Assembly: GCA_002431965.1 (NCBI GenBank)
Contig: DJEW01000010.1
Span: 1 to 32,356, forward strand
DNA: 32,356 bases
From: Clostridiales bacterium UBA5888
GTDB lineage: Bacteria; Bacillota; Clostridia; Oscillospirales; Oscillospiraceae
Direction: 5' to 3'
Shown here: positions 15,109-22,901 of the stretch, in pieces
Layout of the letters: each line of letters begins with the position of its first letter
Numbering within the stretch: position 1 is the stretch's first letter
Program-made: the position numbers and the translations under genes
The notes under the pieces: model-generated
What the model was told of the DNA's origin: nothing
The model's database searches: none
Seen by the model: the letters and a program-made list of their open reading frames with translations, nothing else

Positions 15109-17511
15109 ATGGTAGGAGAAACAATTTCACGCGCTGAGGTCCGCAGCGCAATAGAGGACAAGCTCTGCGCGCATTTCGGCGTTACCGGCACGGAGGCGAC
15201 CGACGAGCAGATATTTCAGGCGGCAGCGATAGTCATCCGCGAGATAATGAGCCGCCTGCTCGTGGCTGAAGACCCGAAGCACGCAAAGAAAGAAGTACAC
15301 TATATGTCCATGGAGTTCCTCATGGGCAGAAGCCTTATGAAGAACGCATTCAACCTCGGCATATCAGGGGCGGTCACGGGCGCGCTGGAGGACATGGGGC
15401 GCAATGCGTCAGACATTTTCGAGGCGGAGCCGGACGCGGGGCTTGGCAATGGCGGACTCGGGCGTCTTGCGGCATGTTATATGGACAGCATGTCCACGCT
15501 CGGGCTGGAGGCGACGGGTTATTCCATCTGCTACGAGCTTGGCATATTCAAGCAGAAGTTTGAAAACGGCAGGCAGGTCGAGGTCGCCGACAACTGGCGC
15601 ACCGCCGCAGAGAGCTGGCTTGTGCCGCGATATGAGGACGCGGTGGAGGTTCGCTTCGGCGGGCAGGTTTCCCCGCGCTGGGATAACTTCGGGCACTACA
15701 CCGCCGAATACACCGGCTACACCGCCGTAATAGCCGTGCCGCGCGACATGCTCATTGCGGGCTACGGCGGCAAGGAGATCAACACTCTCCGCCTGTGGGA
15801 TGCGAAGAGCCCGAACTCGCTGGATATGTATCTTTTCTCCGAGGGCGAGTATGTCAAGAGCATGGAGCAGCGCACCATGGCAGAGGTCATCACAAAGGTG
15901 CTCTACCCGGCGGATGAGCATATCGAGGGCAAGACGCTGCGCCTCAAGCAGCAGTATTTCTTCGTCTCCGCCACGGCGCAGGACATCGTGCGCAAGCATA
16001 TGAAAAAGTGGGGCGACATAAAGAGCTTTGCCGAGCACCACACCATCCAGATAAACGACACCCACCCCACCCTTATCATTCCGGAGCTTATGCGCATCTT
16101 CATGGATGAGCACGGCATGGGCTGGGACGAGGCGTGGAGCATCGTCAAAAACAGCGTCGCCTACACCAACCATACCGTCATGAGCGAGGCGCTTGAGCGC
16201 TGGCCGCAGGATCTCGTGCAGCAGCTTCTGCCGAGACTGTGGGAGATCATGTGCGAGATAAACCGCCGCTGGTGCGATTTCCTTGCGGAGCATTTCGGTC
16301 AGGGAGAGCGCGTCGGGCGCAATCTCATCATCCGCGACGGTCAGGTGCATATGGCGAATATGTGCCTTGCCGCGTGCTACAAGGTCAACGGCGTGTCGAA
16401 GCTGCACGGGGAGATTCTCAAGCACGACCTCTTCCGCGATGTGTACTCGATCCGCCCTGAGCGCTTTACCTATGTCACAAACGGCATTGACCACCGCCGC
16501 TGGCTCAGCCAGATCAACCCCGGGCTGCACTCCCTTGTGTGCGAGCTTCTCGGCTCGGACAACTATCTGACGCACCCGGAGGAGCTGGAGGGTCTGCTGC
16601 GCTGGGCAGATGACGGCGAAGTGCAGCGCCGCGTCAACGCGATAAAGCGCGACAATAAGCTTCGCTTTGCGGAATTTGCCTATCGGAACGACAGCTTTGC
16701 ACTCAACGCCGAATCCGTTATGGATGTGCAGATAAAGCGCCTGCATGAGTATAAGCGCCAGCTTCTGTGCGCCATGAGCATCACAAGCCTCCAGCAGCAG
16801 CTCCACGACGACCCGAACATGCCGTTTCTGCCGCGCACGTTTGTGTTCGGTGCAAAGGCGGCGGCAGGCTACCGCACGGCAAAGCGCATAATCGAGCTTA
16901 TTCTTTCTCTGGCGGACGACGTCAACAACGACCCGGTCTGCCATGAAAAGCTCCAGGTATACTTTGTGGAGAATTACCGCGTTTCCGCGGCAGAGGCGAT
17001 AGTACCCGCCGCGCAGGTGTCCGAGCAGATCTCCACCGCCGGCAAGGAAGCCTCCGGCACGGGCTGCATGAAGCTGATGATGAACGGCGCGGTCACGATC
17101 GGTACGCTCGACGGCGCGAACGTGGAGATGTACGAGCGCCTTGGCGATGAGAATATGTTCCTCTTCGGTCTGCACACCGACGAGATAGAGAAGCTGCGCG
17201 CCAATGGGTACGACCCCAACGCCGTCGCTTCCGCCGATGAGGAGATCATGCGCGTGCTCGACCGCTTCTCCCAGGGCTTCAGAGACGGCAAGAGTTATTC
17301 CGACCTTGTGTCCATGCTGCTTTACGGCGGCGATCAGTATATGCTCATTGCGGACTACCGCGCGTATGCCGACTGCCAGAAGAGACTGTACGGGCGCATC
17401 GCGGATGAGCGCGAATATGCCCGCCTTGCGCTTGTGAACACCGCAAAGAGCGGCGTGTTTGCCGCTGACCGGGCTATCACAGAGTATGCCCGCAACATAT
17501 GGAACGTATAA
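15109..17511 (+). CDS. glgP: Glycogen / alpha-glucan phosphorylase
   Basis: The 800-residue enzyme splits alpha-1,4-glucan with phosphate to glucose-1-phosphate. Diagnostic stretches are VHYMSMEFLMGRSL, GLGNGGLGRLAACYMDSM, the YTNHTVMSEALERWP region, RLHEYKRQLL and FGAKAAAGYRTAK. The pyridoxal-phosphate site is EASGTGCMKLMMNGAVTIGT, with the PLP lysine in G-C-M-K, and NVEMYERLG follows. Length is normal for bacterial phosphorylases. A strong AGGAGG precedes the ATG. It completes a store-and-mobilise operon with glgC and glgD; no glgA or glgB is in the window. Confidence 0.96.
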   Translation: MVGETISRAEVRSAIEDKLCAHFGVTGTEATDEQIFQAAAIVIREIMSRLLVAEDPKHAKKEVHYMSMEFLMGRSLMKNAFNLGISGAVTGALEDMGRNASDIFEAEPDAGLGNGGLGRLAACYMDSMSTLGLEATGYSICYELGIFKQKFENGRQVEVADNWRTAAESWLVPRYEDAVEVRFGGQVSPRWDNFGHYTAEYTGYTAVIAVPRDMLIAGYGGKEINTLRLWDAKSPNSLDMYLFSEGEYVKSMEQRTMAEVITKVLYPADEHIEGKTLRLKQQYFFVSATAQDIVRKHMKKWGDIKSFAEHHTIQINDTHPTLIIPELMRIFMDEHGMGWDEAWSIVKNSVAYTNHTVMSEALERWPQDLVQQLLPRLWEIMCEINRRWCDFLAEHFGQGERVGRNLIIRDGQVHMANMCLAACYKVNGVSKLHGEILKHDLFRDVYSIRPERFTYVTNGIDHRRWLSQINPGLHSLVCELLGSDNYLTHPEELEGLLRWADDGEVQRRVNAIKRDNKLRFAEFAYRNDSFALNAESVMDVQIKRLHEYKRQLLCAMSITSLQQQLHDDPNMPFLPRTFVFGAKAAAGYRTAKRIIELILSLADDVNNDPVCHEKLQVYFVENYRVSAAEAIVPAAQVSEQISTAGKEASGTGCMKLMMNGAVTIGTLDGANVEMYERLGDENMFLFGLHTDEIEKLRANGYDPNAVASADEEIMRVLDRFSQGFRDGKSYSDLVSMLLYGGDQYMLIADYRAYADCQKRLYGRIADEREYARLALVNTAKSGVFAADRAITEYARNIWNV

Positions 17512-18395
17512 GCGAGCCCCGCGTCGCCGTTATAGGCGGCGTGAATATGGACATTGGCGGCAGCCCCTTTGCAAAGCTCGTCATGCGCGACTCGAACCCC
17601 GGCGTGATCACTGCCAGACCCGGCGGCGTCGGGCGGAATATCGCGCACGACCTGCGCCTTCTGGGTATGGATGTCAGCCTTGTCGCCGCTGTGGGCGGAG
17701 ACGTCTATGGGCAGGGGATACTTGAAAGCTGCCGCGAGCTTGGCATAGATATGAGCCTTGCCCGCATCCTGCCGGAGCGCCGCAGCTCCACTTATCTCTA
17801 TGTCACCGACGAGACCGGCGATATGCAGATCGGCATCGCCGACATGGAGATCACAGAATGCATCACGCCGGAGTATCTCGAATCCCGCATGGAGGAGATA
17901 AACCGCTTCGATGCGGTCGTGCTCGACGCGAATCTTTCTGCGGAGAGCGTGGAGTACGCCGCGCGGCACTGCGCCGCGCCCATCATTGCCGACCCCGTTT
18001 CCACGGCGAAGGCGGCGCGCCTTGTCCCGGTGCTTGACCGCCTGTGGGCGATCAAGCCGAACATTTACGAGGCGGAGAAGCTCACCGGCGAGCATGACCC
18101 GGAAAAAGCCGCCGCGGCGCTGCTGGATAAGGGCGTAAAGCGTGTGTTCATAAGTCTGGGCGAGGAGGGCATGCTCGCGGCGGAGAGAGGCGGCAGCGTG
18201 CATATGCCGCGCGAGCTTGTCACGGTCGTGAACACCACCGGCGCGGGTGATGCCGCGACCTCCGCCATCGTGTGGGCGGCGCTTGCCGGGCTGGATATTG
18301 CCGGGTGTGCCCGCGCCGCCGTGAAGGCAGGGGCGATAACCGCATGCTGCGAGGGCGCAAACAATCCGGAGCTCTGCGCAGAGAAGCTGGGATGA
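17499..18395 (+). CDS. PfkB-family carbohydrate kinase, pseudouridine-kinase-like (PsuK type)
   Basis: The 298-residue ribokinase-fold enzyme begins VAVIGGVNMDIGGSPF and has PGGVGRNIAHDLRLLG (about residues 43-58), a pattern typical of PsuK/YeiC-type pseudouridine kinases. The C-terminal anion hole and catalytic base are in NTTGAGDAATSA. SSTYLYVTDETGDM forms the lid strand. Pseudouridine kinase phosphorylates pseudouridine at the 5' position for cleavage by PsuG, but no psuG is nearby. Its start overlaps the glgP end by 13 bases, so it is coupled to glycogen breakdown genes; another sugar or nucleoside as substrate is possible. Confidence 0.8.
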   Translation: MERISEPRVAVIGGVNMDIGGSPFAKLVMRDSNPGVITARPGGVGRNIAHDLRLLGMDVSLVAAVGGDVYGQGILESCRELGIDMSLARILPERRSSTYLYVTDETGDMQIGIADMEITECITPEYLESRMEEINRFDAVVLDANLSAESVEYAARHCAAPIIADPVSTAKAARLVPVLDRLWAIKPNIYEAEKLTGEHDPEKAAAALLDKGVKRVFISLGEEGMLAAERGGSVHMPRELVTVVNTTGAGDAATSAIVWAALAGLDIAGCARAAVKAGAITACCEGANNPELCAEKLG

Positions 18396-18461
18396 AAAAT
18401 GGGCGGTCAGGCTGTCAAAAAAACAAAGCCTTAAAGCCGGATAACTGAGCAGCGGGGGAGC

Positions 18462-18541
18462 CTGAGGGGGCAAGACCCGTCTCAAATCGGATAAAATTCC
18501 TGGACGGCAGGCGCATAAAAGAGGGTCTGCGGCAGTCGAAT
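18462..18541 (+). ncRNA. Structured leader upstream of the symporter gene
   Basis: The first hairpin is TGAG/CTCA extended by GGG/CCC at 18462-18483, loop CAAGA. The second runs from ATTC (18496-18499) to GAAT (18538-18541), with inner pairs GCAGGC/GTCTGC and GAC/GTC. The region between the kinase stop (18395) and the symporter start holds no ORF. The features of T-box, lysine, glycine or SAM riboswitches were looked for and not found. The ribosome site CGGAGGG follows 12 bases later. Confidence 0.35.
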
Positions 18542-18575
18542 CCAAATAAATAAATATTCGGAGGGAATACATAAA

Positions 18576-19982
18576 ATGGAAGGAGCGGAAAAGAAGATCC
18601 ACCGCACGGAGGACGGCTTCACGACAAAATGGGGCTTCATCCTCGCATGCATAGGCTCGGCGGTCGGCATGGGCAACATCTGGCGCTTTCCCATCATGGT
18701 TTCGACCTACGGCGGCATGACCTTTGTCATCCCGTACATCATCTGCGTCGTTCTCATCGGCTCGACGGGCGTGATGGAGGAATTCGCACTGGGGCGCTGG
18801 GCGGGCGCAGGACCTGTGGGCGCGTTCGGAAAGTGCACGAAGGAGCGCTGGAACAGCGCTGAAATCGGCAGGATCATCGGCGCGCTGCCGATCATCGGCG
18901 CGATGGGGCTTGCGATAGGCTACACCGTCGTGATGGGGTGGATATTCAAGTATTGCTTCATGGGCATAAGCGGCAGCCTCTACGCCCTCGGAACGGACAT
19001 GGACGCCATAGTCGGCGCCTTCAGCGCGACCGCGCCGGAGGCGGACACGCTTGGCGAGGCCGTGAGTATGATGGCGCAAAACGGGGTATTCGGCATCGGC
19101 AACGGCGTTTGGCAGCTTGCAGGACTTCTGGCCGGGCTTATTATAATGGCGCTGGGTGTTGCCGGCGGCATAGAAAAGGCGAACAAGATAATGATGCCCA
19201 CGCTCTTTGGTCTCTTTGTCATTCTGGGGATATATATCGCCACGCTTCCGGGCTCGGGCGAGGGGTACAGATACATTTTCACCATCCAGCCCGACCACAT
19301 TTTTGACCCGCAGGTGTGGATATATGCATTCGGGCAGGCGTTTTTCTCGCTGTCCGTGGCGGGTAACGGCTCGGTAATCTACGGATCATATTTCTCAAAG
19401 GATGAGGATATTCCATCCTCTGCCCGCAATGTTGCCGTGTTTGACACGCTCGCAGCGTTTCTCGCGGCGCTGGTTATTCTGCCCGCCATGGCGGCGGGCG
19501 GGGTCGAACCCTCCAAGGGCGGACCGGGGCTTATGTTTGTCTACCTTGTCAACGTGCTCAACGGCATGGCGGGCGGACGCATCGTGGGCATGATATTCTT
19601 CATTTGCGTGCTCTTCGCCGGGGTAAGCTCGATCATAAATCTCTATGAAGCGCCCGTCGCATGGCTTCGCGAGCAGTTCGGCGTCAGGCGTCTTGCTGCC
19701 GTCGGCATCATCGGCGCGATAGGCATGGCGGTGTCCGTGATGATACAGCCGTGGACCTCGCAGTGGATGGACGTCGTGTCCATTTATATCTGCCCGATGG
19801 GCGCGTTTCTCGCGGCTGTGATGTTCTTCTGGGTGCTGAAGAAAAAGACCGCCATAGAGGCGGTCAGCGAGGGTATAGTCAAGCCGATCGGCAGATGGTT
19901 TTACCCGCTGGGCAAATACGTCTACTGCGCGCTCACCCTCGTCGCCCTTATTGCAGGCGCGATACTCGGCGGGATAGGGTGA
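18576..19982 (+). CDS. Sodium-dependent transporter, neurotransmitter:sodium symporter (SNF) family
   Basis: The 468-residue membrane protein has the family signature GSAVGMGNIWRFP in the unwound first membrane helix (about residues 24-36), which forms the sodium and substrate sites. About eleven to twelve hydrophobic helices follow. TGVMEEFALGRWAG and SVAGNGSVIYGSYF are also family-typical. Bacterial members (LeuT, TnaT, MhsT) take up amino acids with Na+; the substrate here cannot be deduced. GGAGGG lies upstream of the ATG. It stands alone between a structured leader and a terminator. Confidence 0.9.
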   Translation: MEGAEKKIHRTEDGFTTKWGFILACIGSAVGMGNIWRFPIMVSTYGGMTFVIPYIICVVLIGSTGVMEEFALGRWAGAGPVGAFGKCTKERWNSAEIGRIIGALPIIGAMGLAIGYTVVMGWIFKYCFMGISGSLYALGTDMDAIVGAFSATAPEADTLGEAVSMMAQNGVFGIGNGVWQLAGLLAGLIIMALGVAGGIEKANKIMMPTLFGLFVILGIYIATLPGSGEGYRYIFTIQPDHIFDPQVWIYAFGQAFFSLSVAGNGSVIYGSYFSKDEDIPSSARNVAVFDTLAAFLAALVILPAMAAGGVEPSKGGPGLMFVYLVNVLNGMAGGRIVGMIFFICVLFAGVSSIINLYEAPVAWLREQFGVRRLAAVGIIGAIGMAVSVMIQPWTSQWMDVVSIYICPMGAFLAAVMFFWVLKKKTAIEAVSEGIVKPIGRWFYPLGKYVYCALTLVALIAGAILGGIG

Positions 19983-20002
19983 AGCTTGATATATGCATAA
20001 TA

Positions 20003-20040
20003 TGAGGCTGCGGCGGAAAGATGAGAACGCCGCAGCCTCA
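20003..20040. terminator. Terminator between the symporter and ABC permease genes
   Basis: TGAGGCTGCGGCG (20003-20015) pairs perfectly with CGCCGCAGCCTCA (20028-20040), and TTTATTAT follows on the plus strand. AT-rich sequence also follows on the minus strand, so it may serve both convergent genes. Confidence 0.85.
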
Positions 20041-20057
20041 TTTATTATGCCGATAAG

Positions 20058-20711
20058 TCATAAATCGAGCAGCTCGAACTGCTTCTCTGCCCGGCGCATG
20101 GAAAATACGGTCATCCAGGCGAAGAGAATAGCTCCGCCGGCAAGCACGCCGGTCTGTAGGGCAAGATTGTCAAAGCCAAAGGAATTCAAAGCCGAGAGAG
20201 AAGGAATGTGAAAGAGCGTCTCCCCAAGAACAACGACCAGAAATGCGGCAATAATAAAGGCGACAAAGGGCTTGGCAAATTTGTAGGCGGTCTTGAAAAA
20301 GCCGCCGACAAATATCAGGTTGAACAGCCCCAGAATCAGCAGGACAAAGCCGAGATATACGAGATTTGCGTTCATGAGGGGATTATCCCTGTACACGGAG
20401 GCATCTGAAAGCACTGTCATGCGCAGCAGCACAGGAACAGCGGTGACAAGAAAGTACGCAAGTTCTATAACAAGGCAGAAGGCATACCTGGCTTTCACAA
20501 TGTCGCTTTTGGCGACGGGCAGAAGGACGGTGTAGGTGATGTCGTTTGCCTCTCTCGCGCTCTGAAAAGTCTGGAAGAGACCAAGGCACACGAAGAATGA
20601 ACCGACGAGTATAGGGTAGCCCGGCAAAAAAGACATTAGCCCAAATACGATAAATATATATGAAAGAGGAGATGCCGTGAGCGCCATTTCCTTTTTGAGT
20701 AGTTTCATCAT
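20058..20711 (-). CDS. ABC-2 type transporter permease
   Basis: The protein of about 217 residues has roughly six hydrophobic segments (for example YIFIVFGLMSFLPGYPILVG, LVYLGFVLLILGLFNLIFVG and FVAFIIAAFLVVVLG). A short basic tail ends in MRRAEKQFELLDL. The motif SAREANDITYTVLLPVAKSDIVKARY is typical of small Firmicutes ABC-2 permeases of the YtrC/BcrB kind. The start chosen (20711) overlaps the ATPase stop (20708-20710) in ATGATGA, so the two are translationally coupled. The cargo is unknown; peptide-antibiotic or cell-envelope stress export is common for this class. Confidence 0.82.
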   Translation of the reverse strand: MMKLLKKEMALTASPLSYIFIVFGLMSFLPGYPILVGSFFVCLGLFQTFQSAREANDITYTVLLPVAKSDIVKARYAFCLVIELAYFLVTAVPVLLRMTVLSDASVYRDNPLMNANLVYLGFVLLILGLFNLIFVGGFFKTAYKFAKPFVAFIIAAFLVVVLGETLFHIPSLSALNSFGFDNLALQTGVLAGGAILFAWMTVFSMRRAEKQFELLDL

Positions 20712-21427
20712 ATCATAACGCTCCTCTCCATCTGTAAAATACACTCTTCAAGACTTACGCCGCTCTTGCAGTAATTCGCGCGGAACTCGTCCATAGAGCA
20801 GTCGGCAGCGAGCCTGCCATTCCGTATATACATTATATCGTCGGCGCATTTTTCTATATCCGAGGTGATGTGCGTTGAAAACAGCACTGCAACGCCTCTT
20901 CTTTTCAGTTCGGCGAACAAATCAAGAAGCTCATCTCTGGAAAACGGATCAAGCCCGCTTGTAGGCTCGTCAAGTATCAGTATCTCCGCTCTGTGCGAAA
21001 GCGCGAGAAGAAGATTGAACTTCACCTTCATTCCTTCGGAAAGCTCGGAAGGAGTTTTGCTCTCATCAAGCGAGAAGAGGTCAAGATACTCCCGATACGC
21101 CTCCTCATCCCAGTTCTGATAAAAGCTTTCAGTTACGCCGGCAATATCCTTTATTTTCTTTTTCGGATAATAATTGACTGCACCGGTAGAAAAGCCGATG
21201 CGCTGCTTTATCGCCCTCTCGTTTTCTGAAAATGGAAGATCAAAATAGCGGATGTCGCCGTGATCCGCGTGGACAAGACCGAGAATGGACTTTATTGTTG
21301 TGGTTTTCCCGGCGCCGTTTCTGCCTATAAAGCCCTTGATGCGCCCGGCGCTCAACGAGAAAGAAACGTCAGAGAGCTTGAAAGATGGGTAGCTCTTGCT
21401 CAGATTCCTAATGTCACAAAGCATCAT
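20708..21427 (-). CDS. ABC transporter ATP-binding protein
   Basis: The protein of about 239 residues has Walker A GRNGAGKTTTIK (about residues 35-46), Walker B ILILDEPTSGLDP and the switch histidine in VLFSTHITSDIE. The signature motif reads LSEGMKVKF, not LSGGQ, as in many ABC-2 ATPases of this group. Three possible starts lie in tandem (GTG at 21430, ATG at 21427, ATG at 21424). GGAGG just upstream favours one of the ATGs. It overlaps the AbrB-type gene and pairs with the permease downstream. Confidence 0.9.
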   Translation of the reverse strand: MMLCDIRNLSKSYPSFKLSDVSFSLSAGRIKGFIGRNGAGKTTTIKSILGLVHADHGDIRYFDLPFSENERAIKQRIGFSTGAVNYYPKKKIKDIAGVTESFYQNWDEEAYREYLDLFSLDESKTPSELSEGMKVKFNLLLALSHRAEILILDEPTSGLDPFSRDELLDLFAELKRRGVAVLFSTHITSDIEKCADDIMYIRNGRLAADCSMDEFRANYCKSGVSLEECILQMERSVMI

Positions 21428-21642
21428 CACTCGTCCTCCCCGGCACTTTCAAATACTGCGGAGGTAAACTGCGAGAACATGGACTTTGGCGGAATCGCGA
21501 TGCCGCGCTTCTCGTCGCCGAGAAGCAGAAGTGTGTCGCCCGGTTTGATTTTGAATATTTCCCTTGCCTGCTTGGGTATAACGATCTGCCCCTTTTCACC
21601 TACGGTAGCCGTCCATGCATATTTTCTTTTCGGAGCTGTCAT
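21427..21642 (-). CDS. AbrB/SpoVT/MazE-family DNA-binding protein
   Basis: The protein of 71 residues starts MTAPKRKYAWTATVGEKGQI and continues VIPKQAREIFKIKPGDTLLLLGDE. This is the swapped-hairpin AbrB fold that binds DNA as a dimer. A longer in-frame version begins at 21681, but it would start in the promoter region. GGGAGGG lies 10 bases before the chosen ATG. Being first in an operon with an ABC ATPase and permease, it is likely the local repressor. A TTGTATAACAA palindrome lies next to the -10. Confidence 0.85.
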   Translation of the reverse strand: MTAPKRKYAWTATVGEKGQIVIPKQAREIFKIKPGDTLLLLGDEKRGIAIPPKSMFSQFTSAVFESAGEDE

Positions 21643-21670
21643 TGAGTATACTCCCTCCCTGCGGTGTGTT

Positions 21671-21681
21671 TTGTATAACAA
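21671..21681. promoter_or_regulatory. Candidate operator of the AbrB-ABC operon
   Basis: The inverted repeat TTGT-ATA-ACAA lies immediately downstream of the -10 and spans the expected transcription start of the minus-strand operon. A protein bound here would block initiation. That the AbrB-type product binds it is inferred. Confidence 0.4.
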
Positions 21682-21710
21682 ATCATACTACACTGCGCCG
21701 CTGTTGTCAA
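21682..21710 (-). promoter_or_regulatory. Promoter of the AbrB-ABC operon
   Basis: On the minus strand TTGACA (21710-21705), a 17-bp spacer and TATGAT (21687-21682) give a near-perfect sigma-A promoter. Confidence 0.85.
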
Positions 21711-21738
21711 TATGGAACAGAGGTAGAAGAACAAAAAA

Positions 21739-21761
21739 GGCTCCTTCAAAAAGAAGGAGCC
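21739..21761 (-). terminator. rplL terminator
   Basis: GGCTCCTTC and GAAGGAGCC pair around AAAAA (plus strand). On the minus strand the stem is followed by TTTTTTGTTC, ending the rplJ-rplL transcript. Confidence 0.92.
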
Positions 21762-21783
21762 TTTTATGCGGACATAGATAAGA

Positions 21784-22155
21784 TTACTTGAGCTCGACCT
21801 TTGCGCCGACAGCCTCGAGCTGAGCCTTGATGGCCTCGCCGTCTTCCTTGGAAACTGCTTCCTTGAGCTTGGCAGGAACTGCCTCGACAAGAGCCTTTGC
21901 CTCGGCAAGACCGAGACCGGTGATGTTGCGGACTTCCTTGATGACCTTGATCTTCTCTGCGCCGAAATCGGTCATGACGACGTCGAACTCGGTCTTCTCC
22001 TCGGCTGCTGCGGCAGCGGCGCCGCCGGCTGCGGGAGCAGCAACGGCTGCGGCGGAAACGCCGAAGGTATCCTCAAGTGCATGGACGAGCTCGGCGAGCT
22101 CAAGAACAGAAAGACCCTTGATCTCTTCGATCATAGCGGTGATTTTTTCGCTCAT
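21784..22155 (-). CDS. rplL: Large ribosomal subunit protein bL12 (L7/L12)
   Basis: The 123-residue stalk protein has an N-terminal dimerisation helix (MSEKITAMIEEIKGLSVLEL), an Ala/Gly-rich hinge (APAAGGAAAAAAEE) and the globular factor-binding domain (KTEFDVVMTDFGAEKIKVIK, then GLGLAEAKALVE). It recruits translation factors to the ribosome. An upstream in-frame ATG at 22170 is rejected because GGAGG lies between it and the chosen ATG, and the family starts at MSEK/MSLT-like sequence. It follows rplJ by 35 bases. Confidence 0.97.
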   Translation of the reverse strand: MSEKITAMIEEIKGLSVLELAELVHALEDTFGVSAAAVAAPAAGGAAAAAAEEKTEFDVVMTDFGAEKIKVIKEVRNITGLGLAEAKALVEAVPAKLKEAVSKEDGEAIKAQLEAVGAKVELK

Positions 22156-22190
22156 TATTATTTCCTCCAATAAAATCTTTTTGTGACTGC

Positions 22191-22724
22191 TTACTCAGCA
22201 GCTTCGGCAGCGGGAGCTTCGACGGAGCCGCCCTTCTGCTCGAGTATCTGACCGAGACATACGGCCAGTCCGGTGATGGGAGCGATCATGGTGCCCAGAA
22301 CCTTTGCATACAGCGCATCCTTGGAAGGAATTGCTGCCATTTCGGCGACCTCTGCGTCACTAAGAACCTTGCCCTCCATGAAGGCGGCCTTGATGTTGAA
22401 GCGCTCGTTGAGCTTCTTGCTGTAGTCGCTGAGGATGCGGAAAGGAGCGATGGGATCATTCTCGGCGGTTGCCAGAGAGGTGGTGCCGTTGAGGACGTGA
22501 TCAAGCTCGTTCATCCCCAGCTTGTCCAGAGCCTTTCTGGTCAGGGTGTTCTTGACAACAGTGTACTCGATGCCCTCCTTGCGCAGCTCGGTGCGGAGTG
22601 CGGTATCCTCACTGACGGTGATGCCCTTGTAATCGACGAGGATGCCTGCGCTTGCGCCCTTGATGCGCTCGGCAAGTGCTTCGACTATTGCCTGCTTCTC
22701 GCTAAGAACCTTTGCGTTTGGCAT
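22191..22724 (-). CDS. rplJ: Large ribosomal subunit protein uL10
   Basis: The 177-residue protein anchors the L7/L12 stalk. It shows LSEKQAIVEALAERIKGASA, then LVDYKGITVSEDTALR, and VKNTLTRKALDKLG in the rRNA-binding domain. A C-terminal helix ends in an Ala/Glu-rich tail. L10 normally represses its own operon by binding the leader, and that leader is recognisable upstream. The usual upstream neighbours rplK-rplA are absent; a folate transporter gene sits there instead. Confidence 0.97.
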   Translation of the reverse strand: MPNAKVLSEKQAIVEALAERIKGASAGILVDYKGITVSEDTALRTELRKEGIEYTVVKNTLTRKALDKLGMNELDHVLNGTTSLATAENDPIAPFRILSDYSKKLNERFNIKAAFMEGKVLSDAEVAEMAAIPSKDALYAKVLGTMIAPITGLAVCLGQILEQKGGSVEAPAAEAAE

Positions 22725-22768
22725 GTGTGGTTTTCACCTCCGTAACGATGGTCACGCTCATAAAGAAA

Positions 22769-22867
22769 GCCTTCGCGGCAAAAGACGCAAAGGCACAAAA
22801 ACAATCAATATTGTTGATGTCCTCGGCAGGGTTTACGGTATATACCACCTGCTGTCTTCGGAGCGCT
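22769..22867 (-). ncRNA. L10 leader (ribosomal protein autoregulatory RNA) with attenuator
   Basis: The leader RNA contains GAAGACAGCAGGUGG (minus strand, about 22858-22844) and the partner CCUGCCGAGG (22830-22821), the hallmark paired segments of the L10-L12 binding site in Firmicutes rplJ leaders. Downstream, GCCTTTGCG and CGCGAAGGC (22794-22786 and 22777-22769) form a hairpin followed by TTTCTTTA, which fits an attenuation terminator. L10 binding would favour termination. Confidence 0.85.
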
Positions 22868-22872
22868 CAAAT

Positions 22873-22901
22873 AATATACAATAAAAGAGCCGATATGTCA
22901 A
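22873..22901 (-). promoter_or_regulatory. rplJ-rplL promoter overlapping the folT stop codon
   Basis: On the minus strand TTGACA (22901-22896), 17 bp, and TATATT (22878-22873) make a strong promoter. The TGA within TTGACA is the stop codon of folT. Confidence 0.85.

Noticed and set aside
18396..18575. T-box or tRNA in the symporter leader
   Set aside because: No AGGGTGGNACCGCG-type T-box sequence, no TTCRANY T-arm and no acceptor pairing were found.
17355..19298. Long minus-strand reading frame (647 codons) antisense to glgP, the PfkB kinase and the symporter
   Set aside because: It shows no family motifs and mirrors well-recognised plus-strand genes. Long antisense frames are expected at this GC content. 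The same applies to 1646-3298, 13743-15086 and 15409-17175.
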